Assembly (NCBI GenBank): GCA_017304475.1
Contig: JAFKKV010000013.1
Coordinates: 1 to 64,000, forward strand
Direction of reading: 5' to 3'
Origin: Hyphomicrobiales bacterium
GTDB taxonomy: Bacteria > Pseudomonadota > Alphaproteobacteria > Rhizobiales > Phreatobacteraceae
Length of the DNA stretch: 64,000 nt
Below are positions 25,105 through 35,031 of this stretch, piece by piece; the stretch's first letter is position 1, and the number at the start of each line of letters is the position of its first letter. The position numbers were made by a program, and so were the translations under genes. Below the pieces are notes generated by a model, which was not told the DNA's origin, ran no database searches, and saw only the letters and a program-made list of their open reading frames with translations.

Positions 25105-26766
25105 TCAGCCTGTTCCGGCCAATTGCGGCGCGGCCGTCGGTCCCCTGCCCGGCTTCCAGCCCTTGCCCGGAATCGCCGCGATCAGGCGTTGCGTATAGGG
25201 ATGCGCGGGCCGCTCGAAGATCTCGGCCGGCGGACCGCATTCGACGATGGCGCCGCGATGCATGACCGCCACCCGGTCACAGATCTGGGCCGCGACCCGC
25301 AGGTCATGGGTGATGAAGATGATCGCCAGATTGAGGCGGCGCTGCAATTGCTGCAAGAGATCCAGGACCTGCGCCTGCACGGAGACGTCGAGCGCCGAGA
25401 CACTCTCGTCGGCGATCAGCAGCTCCGGTTCGAGCGCCAATGCGCGGGCGATGCCGATGCGCTGGCGCTGGCCGCCGGAGAATTCGTGGGGATAGCGATC
25501 GACGGCTGACGCATCGAGGCCGACGAGGCCGAGAAGGTCGCGCGCCCTGGTGGCCGCCAGCGCAGGGGCGACACCATTGGCGACCGGCCCGTCGGTGAGA
25601 ATGCGGCCGACCGTCTGGCGCGGATTGAGCGAGGCGAAAGGATCCTGGAAGATCATCTGCATATGCGGCCTGAGCGGCCGGAACGCCCTGGCCGAGAGCG
25701 GCACGAGATCGCGGCCGCGAAACAGGATCTCGCCGCCATCGACCTGCATCAGTTTCAGGAGGCAGCGCCCGAGCGTCGACTTTCCCGAACCGGACTCGCC
25801 CACCAGGCCCAGCATCTCGCCACGCGCGAGGCTGAGATTGATGTTGTCGACCGCGGCGACGCTGCGCGGCCTGGAGAACAGGCCGCCGCCGCTGCGATAG
25901 GTCTTGCGGAGATTGCGTACCTCCAGCAGCGGCACCGCCTCGGCCGGCGGCCGCGCATCGCCGCGCGCCGCGCCATGGGGCACCGCCGCGATCAGGCGCT
26001 TCGTATAGGCATGCACCGGCCGGTTGAGCACCTGATCAGCGGTTCCCTGCTCCACCTCGACGCCCTGCTCCATCACCACGACCCGGTCGGCGATATCGGC
26101 GACCACGCCGAAATCATGGGTGATGAACATCACGCCCATGCCCTTGGCCTGCTGGATCCGGCGGATCAGCGCGAGGATCTGCGCTTGGGTCGTGACGTCG
26201 AGGGCCGTGGTCGGCTCGTCGGCGATCAGCAGGGCCGGCTCCAGCGCCAGCGCCATGGCGATCATCACGCGCTGGCGTTGGCCTCCGGACAGCCGGAACG
26301 GATAGGACCGGCGCAGATCCTGCGGATCCGGCAAGCCGACATAGTCGAGCAGCGCCAGTACGCGCTGCTCGTTGCGTCCTGCATCGGTCTCGCCATGGAC
26401 CTCCATGACCTCGGCGATCTGGTCGCCGACCCGCATCAAGGGGTTCAGCGCCGACAGCGGTTCCTGGAAGATCATTGCGACCGAGCGCCCGCGCTGGCGT
26501 TCGCGTTCGGCTTCGCTCATCACCAGCAGGTCGCGCCCCTGGAACAGGAGGCGCCCGGCCGAAGGTTTCAGGGCCGGCGGCAGAAGGCCCATGACGGCAT
26601 TGGCGGTCATCGACTTGCCGGAACCGGACTCGCCGACCACGCAGACGATTTCGCCCGCCTGGACGTCATAGCTGAGATCGTCGACCGCCAGGCGGCGATC
26701 CATTCCCGCCGGCAAGGGGATCGACAGGTTCTCGACCCGCAGCAAGGGCATGTTGAACGGTTCCAT
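25105..26766 (-). CDS. Oligopeptide-type ABC transporter, fused double ATPase (DppD-DppF/GsiA type)
   Basis: A 553-residue cytoplasmic ATPase with two complete ABC domains in one chain. Domain 1 has Walker A GESGSGKS at 45-52, signature LSGGQ at 159-163 and Walker B LLIADEP at 179-185. Domain 2 has GESGSGKS at 323-330, FSGGQ at 429-433 and LLIADES at 449-455. It also has the C-terminal HPYTQRLI motif of oligopeptide transporters. The start at 26766 is one base past the stop of the preceding permease gene. It powers the importer formed with the two permeases and the binding protein upstream. It is convergent with gntR. Confidence 0.93.
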   Translation of the reverse strand: MEPFNMPLLRVENLSIPLPAGMDRRLAVDDLSYDVQAGEIVCVVGESGSGKSMTANAVMGLLPPALKPSAGRLLFQGRDLLVMSEAERERQRGRSVAMIFQEPLSALNPLMRVGDQIAEVMEVHGETDAGRNEQRVLALLDYVGLPDPQDLRRSYPFRLSGGQRQRVMIAMALALEPALLIADEPTTALDVTTQAQILALIRRIQQAKGMGVMFITHDFGVVADIADRVVVMEQGVEVEQGTADQVLNRPVHAYTKRLIAAVPHGAARGDARPPAEAVPLLEVRNLRKTYRSGGGLFSRPRSVAAVDNINLSLARGEMLGLVGESGSGKSTLGRCLLKLMQVDGGEILFRGRDLVPLSARAFRPLRPHMQMIFQDPFASLNPRQTVGRILTDGPVANGVAPALAATRARDLLGLVGLDASAVDRYPHEFSGGQRQRIGIARALALEPELLIADESVSALDVSVQAQVLDLLQQLQRRLNLAIIFITHDLRVAAQICDRVAVMHRGAIVECGPPAEIFERPAHPYTQRLIAAIPGKGWKPGRGPTAAPQLAGTG

Positions 26767-26767
26767 C

Positions 26768-27604
26768 TCAGCCTCGCCGGGCGCGCAGTTGCGGGTTCAT
26801 CGCGTCGTTGAGCCCCTCGCCGATCAGGTTGATGGCGAGCACGGTCAGCAGGATGGTCAGGCCGGGAAACACGCTCATCCACCAGGCCTCCCGAAGCATG
26901 GTGCGCGCGGCGCCGATCATGAAGCCCCAGCTCATCATGTTGCGGTCGCCGAGCCCGAGAAAGGACAGCGCGCTTTCGGTGAGAATGGCGGTGGCGATCA
27001 TCAGCGACGCCATGACGATGATCGGCGACAGCGCGTTGGGCAGGATCTGGGAGACCATGATGCGCGGCCCGCTCTGGCCGATGACGATGGCCGCCTGGAC
27101 GAATTCGCGCGAGCGCAGGCTCATGAACTCACCGCGCACCAGGCGCGCCACCGGCGGCCAGGACACCACCGCGATGGTCAAGGTGATCGACGTGATGGAG
27201 GGACTGAAGATGGCGACCAGGACGATGGCCATGGCGAAGGCCGGGATCGTCTGGAAAAACTCGGTGAAGCGCATCAGGAGGTCGTCGACATAACCGCCAT
27301 GATAGCCGGCCAGCGATCCGACGGAGACGCCGAGCAGCACGGAGACCAATGTCGAGACCAATCCGACCAGCAGCGAGACGCGGGCGCCATAGGCAAGCCC
27401 CGCCGCGATGTCGCGACCGAGCAGGTCGGTGCCGAGCGGAAACGCCGCATCGACGAAGGGCGGCAGCAAGGGCGCGCCGGCGCTTTGCCAGGGGCTGACC
27501 GGAAACAGCACCGGGGCAAGCAGCGCGACGAGAGCGGTGACGGCCAGGATGGCAAGCCCGATGGCGGTGCCGGGATTGGCGAGGATAGAGCGAAGGAAGG
27601 TCAT
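26768..27604 (-). CDS. ABC transporter permease, DppC type
   Basis: A 278-residue inner-membrane permease. It begins with one membrane segment and a long periplasmic loop containing PLGTDLLGRDI, the DppC/OppC signature, followed by five further membrane segments. The cytoplasmic EAA-like loop (QAAIVIGQSGPRIMVSQILPN) docks the ATPase. It pairs with the DppB-type permease upstream. The gaps to its neighbours are 12 bases upstream and 1 base downstream, so it is in the same operon. Confidence 0.92.
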   Translation of the reverse strand: MTFLRSILANPGTAIGLAILAVTALVALLAPVLFPVSPWQSAGAPLLPPFVDAAFPLGTDLLGRDIAAGLAYGARVSLLVGLVSTLVSVLLGVSVGSLAGYHGGYVDDLLMRFTEFFQTIPAFAMAIVLVAIFSPSITSITLTIAVVSWPPVARLVRGEFMSLRSREFVQAAIVIGQSGPRIMVSQILPNALSPIIVMASLMIATAILTESALSFLGLGDRNMMSWGFMIGAARTMLREAWWMSVFPGLTILLTVLAINLIGEGLNDAMNPQLRARRG

Positions 27605-27616
27605 GGGTGACGCGCC

Positions 27617-28594
27617 TCAGTTGGTGACGTCGATGCGCGGATCGACCAGGCCGTAGCAGAGGTCCGACACGAGGTTGACGCAGACGACGACCCCGGAGGT
27701 GACCAGGAAGACGCCGAGGATGACCGGATAGTCGCGTTGCAGCAGGGCATCGAACATCAGCCGGCCGATGCCGGGCCAGGCAAAGACGGTCTCGGTCAGC
27801 ACCGCGCCGCCGACCAACTGGCCGGCCTGGACGCTTGCCAGGGTGAACACCGGCAGGAACGCGTTGCGCAACACGTGCCGGCGGATGATGAGCGCTTGCG
27901 GCACGCCCTTGGCGCGCGCCGTCTTGACGAAATCGAGGCCGAGGACCTCCAGCATCGAGGCGCGCATCAGCCGTGCATAGACGGCCGTGAAGAACAGCCC
28001 CAGCGTGACGGTCGGCATCACCAGATGCCAGGCGATGTCGAGCGCCCGCGCCAGCCCCCTGGCGTCCGGCCCCAGGCTCTCCATGCCGAAGGGCGGAAAC
28101 CATTCCAGCTGGACCGAAAAGACCAGCACCGCCATCAGGGCGACCCAGAACAATGGCGTCGCATAGAAGATGAGCGTGCCGGTCATCACCATGCTGTCGA
28201 CCACGCCGCCACGACGGCGGGCCGCCATGACGCCAAGGGCGACGCCCAGGACCAGTGAAAACAGGAAGGCGAAGCCGGTCAGCAAAAGCGTCGCCGGCAG
28301 GCGCTCCATGATCAGCGACAGGACCGGCACCTGGTTCCGATAGGAAAAGCCGAGATCGCCGACGACGACGCCTTTCATGTAGAGCCAGAGCTGCCAGTAG
28401 GCTGGTTGATCCAGCCCGAACTGCGCCCTCAGATCGGCCAGGAATTTCGCGTCGCCGGCCCCCGCCTCGCCGGCGAAGACCGCGGCCGGATCGCCGGGCG
28501 CGAGATGGATCAGGGTAAAGTTCAAGACGACGACGCCGGCCAGCACCACCAGTGCCTTGACGAGGCGTCGAAGGACGAAATCCAGATGTTTCAA
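27617..28594 (-). CDS. ABC transporter permease, DppB type
   Basis: A 325-residue inner-membrane permease of the DppB/OppB family. The N-terminal segment VLRRLVKALVVLAGVVVLNF and the following HLAPGDPA are typical, as is the loop with FVKTARAKGVPQALIIRRHV that contacts the ATPase, and the closing ETVFAWPGIGRLMFDAL. About six membrane segments are visible. It is the second gene of the importer operon, 64 bases after the binding-protein gene. Confidence 0.92.
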   Translation of the reverse strand: MKHLDFVLRRLVKALVVLAGVVVLNFTLIHLAPGDPAAVFAGEAGAGDAKFLADLRAQFGLDQPAYWQLWLYMKGVVVGDLGFSYRNQVPVLSLIMERLPATLLLTGFAFLFSLVLGVALGVMAARRRGGVVDSMVMTGTLIFYATPLFWVALMAVLVFSVQLEWFPPFGMESLGPDARGLARALDIAWHLVMPTVTLGLFFTAVYARLMRASMLEVLGLDFVKTARAKGVPQALIIRRHVLRNAFLPVFTLASVQAGQLVGGAVLTETVFAWPGIGRLMFDALLQRDYPVILGVFLVTSGVVVCVNLVSDLCYGLVDPRIDVTN

Positions 28595-28658
28595 CGTCGG
28601 TCTCCGCGCGGGTCCAAGCTGAAGCGCCGGGCGGCAAAGACCGCCGGCGCACCGCGGC

Positions 28659-30230
28659 TCATTTCGCGATCCAGGTCTCGTCCAGCATGTCGGACACCCC
28701 GATCGCCGAGGTGACGAGGTTGCGGGTCGACGGCCGGCTGACGACGACGTTCTTCATTTCAAACAGCCAGCCGAGCGCGACATCGTCGGCCAGGATTGCC
28801 TGGACCGCGGCATAGGACCGCCTCGCGTCGGCCTCCGAGACCGCGCCGGCCGCTTCGGCGAAGAGCCGGTCGACCACAGGGTTGGAATAGCCGTGGTTGT
28901 TGGCGGCCGGCGTTCCCTTGATGATGTTCGAGGAAAGGTAGTGCCGGGCGACACCGAGGGCCGGGTCGCCATACTGATAGGTGTAGTTGAGCGCGACGTC
29001 GAAATTCCAGTCCGACACCGCCTGCGACCAGCCGGCGACATCGGTGGACTGGATGGCGATATCGAAGCCGATCTGGGCCAGCTGCTGCTTGATATATTCA
29101 GCCAGCCGATCCCACTGCTGGCCATAGGGCAAAGGCAGGAGCTTCAATTTGAGAGCCGCGAGATCGACGCCCGAGCGGCCGATGAGCTCCTTGGCGAGCT
29201 TCAGGTCATAGGGATACTGGACGACATTCTCGTCATAGAAGCGGGTCGACGAGGAAATGGCGCCCCTGGCCGGCGCGGCCGAGCCGAACCAGATGTTGCG
29301 CGCGATGAAATCGCGATTGAGCGCGTGCATCACCGCCTTGCGCACCAGCTTGTTGTCGAATGGCGCCCGCCGCAGGTTCATCTGCAGAAAGGCATGGGGC
29401 GCATACATTTCCTCGCCCTTGGTCGTGCTCACCACATTGGCCTGGGCGGAGATGCGGCGGATCTCGAAACCTTCCGCGTCGCCGCTGCGGAGCACGTCGA
29501 CGATCTTGCGATCGAAGGCAATGGCGCGCGACGCGGCATCGGGGATGACGCGAAAGAAGATCTCGTCGATGAACGGCCGGCCCTGCTTCCAATAGTCCTC
29601 GTTGCGCACCAACTGGATATGCTGTCCGCGCCGCCAGCTCTTGAACTTGAACGGGCCGGTGCCGATCGGCGCGAGATTGGCCGGATTGGTGCGGTAGTCC
29701 GTGCCTTCATAGATGTGCTTGGGAATGATCGGCAGCGAACTCAGTTCGAAGGCGTAGAGAAAGGCCGAGAACGGCTTCTTGAGCTGAAACACCACCGTGT
29801 CTTTTGCGGTCGCAGTGACGCCGGCGACATAGCTGTCGAAGATCAGGCGCCAACGGGGATGGGTCTCGCGCAGGAACGTGCCGGCGGTGAAAACCACGTC
29901 ATCGGCCGAGAACGCCTTTCCGTCGTGCCACCGGACATTGTCCTGCAGGGTGAAGCTGTAGGTGAGCCCGTCGGCCGAGATCGTCCACGACCTGGCGAGC
30001 GACGCGCGCGGCTCGAGCTTGTCGGAATAGGTCAGCAGCCCCTGGAAGATCTTGCCGCCGACATAGATGGTCGGCGCCTGCAGATTGAGCCCGAGCGCCA
30101 GCGTCGCCGGCTCCGGCTGGACCACCAGATTGAGCACGCCGCCGCGCGACGGCGTCTCCGCCGCCCGCAGCGGGGCGGCCGAGGCCAGCAATGCCGCGAC
30201 GCTGAAATTCCGGCGTGAAATCTCGACCAT
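28659..30230 (-). CDS. Periplasmic solute-binding protein, family 5 (peptide/opine/nickel type)
   Basis: A 523-residue extracellular binding protein of SBP family 5, the first gene of the importer operon. The signal has a twin-arginine-like start (SRRNFSVAALL) and a cleavage site near LRAAE at about 20-25. Family features follow: GLLTYSDKLEPRASLARSW, the LQDNVRWHDGKAFSADDVVF segment and later PIGTGPFKFKSW. The ligand cannot be read from sequence; dipeptides, opines, amines and sugars are all carried by this family. A strong ribosome binding site (GGGAGGGG) precedes the ATG, and a GGATCC operator block lies about 210 bases upstream. Confidence 0.92.
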   Translation of the reverse strand: MVEISRRNFSVAALLASAAPLRAAETPSRGGVLNLVVQPEPATLALGLNLQAPTIYVGGKIFQGLLTYSDKLEPRASLARSWTISADGLTYSFTLQDNVRWHDGKAFSADDVVFTAGTFLRETHPRWRLIFDSYVAGVTATAKDTVVFQLKKPFSAFLYAFELSSLPIIPKHIYEGTDYRTNPANLAPIGTGPFKFKSWRRGQHIQLVRNEDYWKQGRPFIDEIFFRVIPDAASRAIAFDRKIVDVLRSGDAEGFEIRRISAQANVVSTTKGEEMYAPHAFLQMNLRRAPFDNKLVRKAVMHALNRDFIARNIWFGSAAPARGAISSSTRFYDENVVQYPYDLKLAKELIGRSGVDLAALKLKLLPLPYGQQWDRLAEYIKQQLAQIGFDIAIQSTDVAGWSQAVSDWNFDVALNYTYQYGDPALGVARHYLSSNIIKGTPAANNHGYSNPVVDRLFAEAAGAVSEADARRSYAAVQAILADDVALGWLFEMKNVVVSRPSTRNLVTSAIGVSDMLDETWIAK

Positions 30231-30412
30231 GATCTGCCCCTCCCAGTGGCATGTGCAGGCTCCCGCGAAGCGCTGCAGGCGAAACCTGCGGCCTTCGTCC
30301 TCCCACCCGCAGTCTCACCGTCGGCGGACCGGCATCGGCCGGTGCGCTTGGCGAAAAGCAGGCGGCGGCGCGACACCGGAGGAGCTCTCCGGGCCCGACC
30401 TGAGCCGGCTCT

Positions 30413-30457
30413 AATGGTCCAGGGAAATGGCCTCCTGTCAAGGCAATGGATCCAATC
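30413..30457 (-). promoter_or_regulatory. Promoter and operator O3 of the ABC-importer operon
   Basis: On the minus strand TTGACA (30441-30436) is followed after 17 bases by a weak -10, ACCATT (30418-30413). The palindrome CAATGGATCCAATC (30444-30457) adjoins the -35 box in the same register as at the E1 promoter. Positions 30436-30456 differ from 23595-23615 at a single base. The 5' untranslated region would be about 180 bases. Confidence 0.55.
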
Positions 30458-30505
30458 TTTTTTATCTTGTCAATTTTTTGGGCGAATTTCCTGACATAAT
30501 CACCT

Positions 30506-30518
30506 AATTGGATCCGAT
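30506..30518. promoter_or_regulatory. Putative operator O4
   Basis: AATTGGATCCGAT, with the same GGATCC core (30510-30515) and TTGGATCC half as the other sites, lies 50 bases upstream of O3. Paired sites at both intergenic regions (O1/O2 and O3/O4, cores 52 and 62 bases apart) would suit cooperative or looping repression. This is inference. Confidence 0.4.
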
Positions 30519-30530
30519 GATTCGGCAATG

Positions 30531-30853
30531 GCCGGCAACGATCCCAGCGCTCCCGAGGCTTCCGCCCCGATATTCGGGTCAGGACTGGGCCGCGTCATTG
30601 GACGGGATCTCGGCTGCGCCGACCGACGCGGACAGCAGCTCAGCGCCCGACGCGCTTTTGCAGATGCTCGGGATCGCGCGCGCCCTGCGCAGTCACGGCG
30701 GAGAGCGCGCCATTGCCTGTCGACGGCCGGGCTTTGACTTGGGATCGGTCCTCAGCGGCCGGGGCCATTGGCCGATAGGTCCGGGCCGCTCATTCCGCGC
30801 CTGCATGATCGCGCCCCTGGCAATGGGGCGGCAGACTGCGCACCGGCGCCGGT
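30531..30853. other. Gene-poor stretch between importer operon and MFS gene
   Basis: No gene with family resemblance is seen. The only open frames are Arg/Pro/Ala-rich and have no convincing ribosome binding site. The MFS gene ends at the right side, so a terminator is expected here, but no clear hairpin with a T-run was found. Confidence 0.4.
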
Positions 30854-32281
30854 TCAAGCGCCGGCTTGCGACGCCCTGGCCAACCTCTGCGCCCGCGCGG
30901 GCCTGACGATCAGCGCGAGGACCAGGAGCAGCGCGATCGCCAGCATGGTGGCGCCCGCGGTCAGCGCCGTCCCGACGCGATAGGTGAGCAGTTCGCGGCC
31001 ATCGAGGGGGCCTGCGCCGATGGCGGACACCGCGACGAGAATGCCGAGACCAAGCGAATTGCCGAGTTGGTGAGCGACATTGACCACGCCCGAAGCCGCC
31101 CCGGCATCTTCCGGCGCGACGCCGGCAATGCCCGCGGCGGTCAACGGGCTGAGCGTGAAGCCCTGGCCGGCGCCGATCAGCATCATCGGAAGCGCGATGC
31201 CGGCCAGGTAGGATGTGCCCATGGAGATGCGGCTGAGCCAGGCCATCCCCACGAGGGTCAGCGTCAAGCCGCCGGCGAGCAGCCGGCCATTGCCGAAGCG
31301 GCGAGTGAACCGCGGAACGACCATCGCCACCGCGAAGTTCACCAGCGTGGCCGGCAGGAAAGCCAGGCCCGTCAGTGCCGGGCCGAAATCGGCGACGCCT
31401 TGCAGGAACTGGGTGGTGAAGAAGAAGAAGCCGATCATGGCCCCCAGAAAGAGCGCGCGGGCGGCGTAGGCGCCGGCGCGTGCGCGACTTGCGAAGAGCC
31501 GCAGCGGCATGATCGGCTGCGCGGCACGCCATTCGTTCAGCACGAAGAATGCGAGCAGCAGAACGGCGCCGAGCAGGGCTGCGACGGTGACCGGATCGCT
31601 CCAGCCGGCATCCGCCGAACGGACCACGCCATAGACCAGCGCACTCATGCCGATGGTCGAGCTCAGCGCGCCGGCGACATCGAAACGCCCGGGATGACGC
31701 GCGGTTTCGGCGATGTATCGCCTGGCCGCCAGCATCATGCCGATGCCGATGGGCAGGTTGATCAGAAATCCGACGCGCCAGGACAGCCAGTCGGCGACGA
31801 CGCCACCCATCACAAGGCCGACGCTGGCTCCGATGCCGGCCACGGCGCTGTAATAGGACACCGCCCGCGTGCGCTCCGGGCCCTCGGGAAAGTTGGTCTG
31901 AAGCAAAGCCAGCGTCGATGGCGCCAGGATTGCGGCGCCGAGCCCCTGGATCGCACGGGCCACAAGCATCCACCAAGGCGACAAGGCAAACCCGATCGCC
32001 ACCGATGCGACGGTGAACAGTGCCAGGCCGGCGACGAACAGGCGCCGCCGGCCGAGAACGTCGCCGGCCCGGGCGCCCAGCAACAGGAAGCCGCCGAAGG
32101 TCAGCGTGTAGGCGCTCTGGACCCAGGACAGCCCGGCATCGGAGAAGTTGAGCTCCTGCTGGATCTTCGGCAGCCCGGTAAGGACCACGGAGATATCGAG
32201 CACGATCATCACATAGCTCATCAGGATGATGGCGAGCACCGCGCCGCGGCGCGATGGGGGAGAGGTCTCGGACATTGTCAT
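30854..32281 (-). CDS. MFS multidrug exporter, DHA2 family (14 membrane segments)
   Basis: A 475-residue major-facilitator protein. Motif D1 near the N-terminus (MIVLDISVVLTGLPKIQQEL) and motif A (GARAGDVLGRRRLF) mark the proton-driven DHA2 drug-exporter family, as does motif C-like GIGASVGLVMGGVVADWLSW. About 14 hydrophobic segments are present. AGGTGAAAG precedes the ATG. No adjacent regulator gene of the TetR or MarR type is seen. The substrate is unknown; antiseptics, dyes or antibiotics are typical for the family. Confidence 0.9.
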   Translation of the reverse strand: MTMSETSPPSRRGAVLAIILMSYVMIVLDISVVLTGLPKIQQELNFSDAGLSWVQSAYTLTFGGFLLLGARAGDVLGRRRLFVAGLALFTVASVAIGFALSPWWMLVARAIQGLGAAILAPSTLALLQTNFPEGPERTRAVSYYSAVAGIGASVGLVMGGVVADWLSWRVGFLINLPIGIGMMLAARRYIAETARHPGRFDVAGALSSTIGMSALVYGVVRSADAGWSDPVTVAALLGAVLLLAFFVLNEWRAAQPIMPLRLFASRARAGAYAARALFLGAMIGFFFFTTQFLQGVADFGPALTGLAFLPATLVNFAVAMVVPRFTRRFGNGRLLAGGLTLTLVGMAWLSRISMGTSYLAGIALPMMLIGAGQGFTLSPLTAAGIAGVAPEDAGAASGVVNVAHQLGNSLGLGILVAVSAIGAGPLDGRELLTYRVGTALTAGATMLAIALLLVLALIVRPARAQRLARASQAGA

Positions 32282-32660
32282 CTTTCACCTGGTCGGCCAT
32301 TGCGCAGGCCGAATGCGTTCGATCCGCAGCGCGGAACGGGCGGTATGGCGCAAGCACGCCGATGCCGTTCGGCCGGATATCCGCCGGCGGTTCCGCCAGG
32401 CTGGCGACGCGTTTCGATGCCCTGCGGCATCAAGCTTTCGGCGGAGCCCGGCCGCGCGAGCCCCGTATCGGTCGGCTCGCGATCGTCATGCGGCTGGCGG
32501 CGCTTGCGCATCGACACGATGGGTCATGCACGCGACAGGCCATGGCCATCGGCAAAGACCGATGAGCCTGAGCGATGAACGCGATCACGACCCGCATAGG
32601 TCGGTCAGGCCGCACGGTCTCGGCCAGCGACAGGCCTGCGCTCAGCGCGCGAGGTCCGGC
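32282..32660. other. Gene-poor stretch upstream of the MFS gene
   Basis: Nothing recognisable: only short Arg-rich frames without family resemblance. It should hold the MFS promoter (leftward) and the end of the CMD/cupin transcript. No operator-like palindrome stood out. Confidence 0.4.
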
Positions 32661-33881
32661 TCAGCAGTCGCGCGGACCGGAAGCTCTTCGCCCGTACTGA
32701 TCGTCCGTGACCTTCTCCATCCAGTCGACGCTCTTGCCGTCGAGCGCTTCGGAAATGGCATAGTGGCTCATTGCCGAGGTGGCGGTCGCGCCGTGCCAAT
32801 GCCTTTCCCCGGGCGGGATCCAGACCACGTCGCCGGGTCGAATCTCCTGGATCTCTCCACCCTCGATCTGAACCAGGCCGCAACCCGAGGTCACGATCAA
32901 TGTCTGGCCGAGAGGATGGGTGTGCCAGGCCGTGCGGGCGCCGGCCGCAAAGGACACCAGCCCGCCGCCGATACGCGCTGGCGCGCTCCGCTGAAAGCGG
33001 GAGTCGACCTTGACGGAGCCGGTGAAATAGTCGGCCGGTCCATCGCTCGATGGCTGGGAGCCTTGGCGCAGAATGTCCAATGTCTGTCTCCTTTGGGCTC
33101 CGGCGCCAGATGCGCTGGCGCGTGCCTCGAAAATCGTCCTGGCGACCGGGAGCGCGGACATGGCGCGCGGCCAGCCGGCATAGAAGGCCAGATGGGTGAT
33201 GACCTCCGACAGCTGGGCCTGGGTCAGGCCGTTGTCCATTCCCCTGGCCATATGGAACGGCAACTGGTCGGCCTGGCCGGCGGTGATCAATGCCGCGATC
33301 GTCACCAGGCTCCGGTCGCGCGGGGCAAGGTCCGTGCGGCGCCACAGATCGGCGAACAGGATGGTGTTGGTGTATCGGGCGAGCGCCGGCGCGGTAGCCC
33401 CGGCCTGAGCCTCGACGGCGGCCGCGCGCCTGGCTTCGCTCTCCTGGTCCAGCGGCAGGAGCTCCCGCGATGCCGACGGCAGCTGATCCGCCGCGATGCC
33501 ACGCTTTTCGAAGACGTCCTTCGCCACGGGCACGGCCGACATCGCCCTCGGCCAGCCCGCGTAAAAAGCCAGGTGGGTGATGATGCCGGCGATCTCGCCC
33601 GGCGTCACGCCATTGTCCAGGGCACGGTTGAAGTGGCCGGTCATCTGGCCGGTGCTGCCGCCGGTGATGAGGGCCGTAACCGTGACGATGCTGCGATCGC
33701 GCGGTGCAAGCTCGGGACGCCTCCAGACATCGCCGAAGAGCACCTCGTCGGTATAGGCGCCGAGCGCCGGTGTAATCGCATGCACGATAGGAGGCGCCAC
33801 CCGCGGAGGTGCCGCGCGCTGCTCCGCCTCGGCTGGCGCTGCCAGAGAAAAAACCGCGAGAGTGGCTGCGGGCAATCTCAT
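32661..33881 (-). CDS. Exported protein with two carboxymuconolactone-decarboxylase domains and a C-terminal cupin
   Basis: A 406-residue three-domain protein. A short signal peptide ([19 protein letters not shown]) is followed by a CMD domain at about 42-130, a second CMD domain at about 165-255 (both contain LAPRDRS and [16 protein letters not shown]), and a cupin at about 300-375 with metal ligands H320, H322, Q326 and H361. The CMD domains lack the CxxC pair of AhpD peroxidases, so they are of the decarboxylase/lactonase type. The ATG has GGAGG 9 bases upstream. A role in oxidising or decarboxylating aromatic-derived compounds is possible but not shown. Confidence 0.87.
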   Translation of the reverse strand: MRLPAATLAVFSLAAPAEAEQRAAPPRVAPPIVHAITPALGAYTDEVLFGDVWRRPELAPRDRSIVTVTALITGGSTGQMTGHFNRALDNGVTPGEIAGIITHLAFYAGWPRAMSAVPVAKDVFEKRGIAADQLPSASRELLPLDQESEARRAAAVEAQAGATAPALARYTNTILFADLWRRTDLAPRDRSLVTIAALITAGQADQLPFHMARGMDNGLTQAQLSEVITHLAFYAGWPRAMSALPVARTIFEARASASGAGAQRRQTLDILRQGSQPSSDGPADYFTGSVKVDSRFQRSAPARIGGGLVSFAAGARTAWHTHPLGQTLIVTSGCGLVQIEGGEIQEIRPGDVVWIPPGERHWHGATATSAMSHYAISEALDGKSVDWMEKVTDDQYGRRASGPRDC

Positions 33882-34412
33882 TGATCTCGGCCTCCAGGTG
33901 CCTGCATCTTCGGTCGGATCGGGCGTCGGGCGAGCGCGCACCCTGTACGTCGCCGCCCTCGCCCGACATTGACGGACCGGCGCCTCGCGTCGGTCCGTTA
34001 CGACAGCCAGCCATCGCTGCGAGCGCAATCGACCTGCCGGATGTTCCAGACGCGGGGCCCGGAACCACATCGCAATCAAACCTAGCCAGGACGCCACTCA
34101 GCGACTAGGCGCCGGAAACCGCATGAGCTTATGCGAACCGCTCATGAATAGGGCGGCAATTGCGCAACGACCACGCACCGCATCTGGAATGGCCCAACGA
34201 GGTCCGCGCGCCCTGCTCCACGCCTGGGCGGCGAGCAAAGCCGGGCTGGGCGCGCCGGCCTTGGCCGAAGGGCATCGTTTCGACATTCGCGCGGGAATGC
34301 CGGCCCGCCTCATGGTACGGATGGTGCAACCCACCGGGCCGCCAGGACGAACTGGGTCACCCATTGAGGGCGGGCGACATAAATCGGGTCGATCCCCCCG
34401 AAACGACGCTGG
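33882..34412. other. Gene-poor stretch upstream of the CMD/cupin gene
   Basis: 531 bases with no supported gene. Open frames on both strands are low-complexity Arg/Pro/Gly-rich and overlap one another. It should contain the promoter for the CMD/cupin gene at its left end. Confidence 0.4.
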
Positions 34413-34976
34413 CTAAACCTCTGCCGGGAAAGGCCGGCTCAGAAAGGGCGAGGCCGCCAGACCGAAACGCCAGGGCCGGTCCGCGCCCCGCGTGATGCCG
34501 ATCCTGGGGCCCGCAATGATCGGCGCTGCCGCCACCGGCGGACGGAACGAAAACGGCGCCTCGGCGAGCTCCAGGCCATCATGCAGCGGGCCGATGCCGA
34601 GCGCCTGGCCGAGACGGCCCGGCCCCGAACAGAGCCGATCGATGGCCTCGCAGCCGCGGCGCCGACGCATCAGGTCAATGCCGGCAATGGGCTCGATCGC
34701 GCGGATCAGCACCGCGTGACCTCCGGGCGGAGCTCCGCAAACGACGTTCAGGCACCAGTGGATTCCATAGGACCGATAGATATAGGCCCGGCCGGCAGGG
34801 CCGAACATGGAGCGGTTGCGCCGGCTTTCGCCGGAATAGCTATGCGATGCCGGATCGTCGCGGCTATAGGCCTCGGTCTCGACGATGACGCCGCCGGTGC
34901 CGTCGACCAGCAAGGTCGCGCCGATCATCGCGCGCGCCACGGTGACCGCGTCGCGGCCGAAATAGTCATCCACCAT
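34413..34976 (-). CDS. Putative 3-methyladenine DNA glycosylase (AAG/MPG type)
   Basis: A 187-residue DNA repair enzyme that excises alkylated purines and hypoxanthine. The family core IVETEAYSRDDPASHS is at 31-46, where E35 activates water and Y37 stacks on the flipped base, as in human AAG. MFGPAGRAYIYRSYGIHWCLN at 57-77 and the GPGRLGQALGI segment are also conserved. The length matches bacterial members. The ribosome binding site is weak, and it is a stand-alone gene. Confidence 0.93.
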   Translation of the reverse strand: MVDDYFGRDAVTVARAMIGATLLVDGTGGVIVETEAYSRDDPASHSYSGESRRNRSMFGPAGRAYIYRSYGIHWCLNVVCGAPPGGHAVLIRAIEPIAGIDLMRRRRGCEAIDRLCSGPGRLGQALGIGPLHDGLELAEAPFSFRPPVAAAPIIAGPRIGITRGADRPWRFGLAASPFLSRPFPAEV

Positions 34977-35031
34977 TGTGTCCGATTACCGGCTTCGCCC
35001 GATCGAGGCCAGTCCCTCGCCCCCCAAGGCT

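Noticed and set aside
30508..30906. Rightward frame beginning within operator O4
   Set aside because: Arg/Pro/Ala-rich with no ribosome binding site; it overlaps the end of the MFS gene and matches nothing recognisable.
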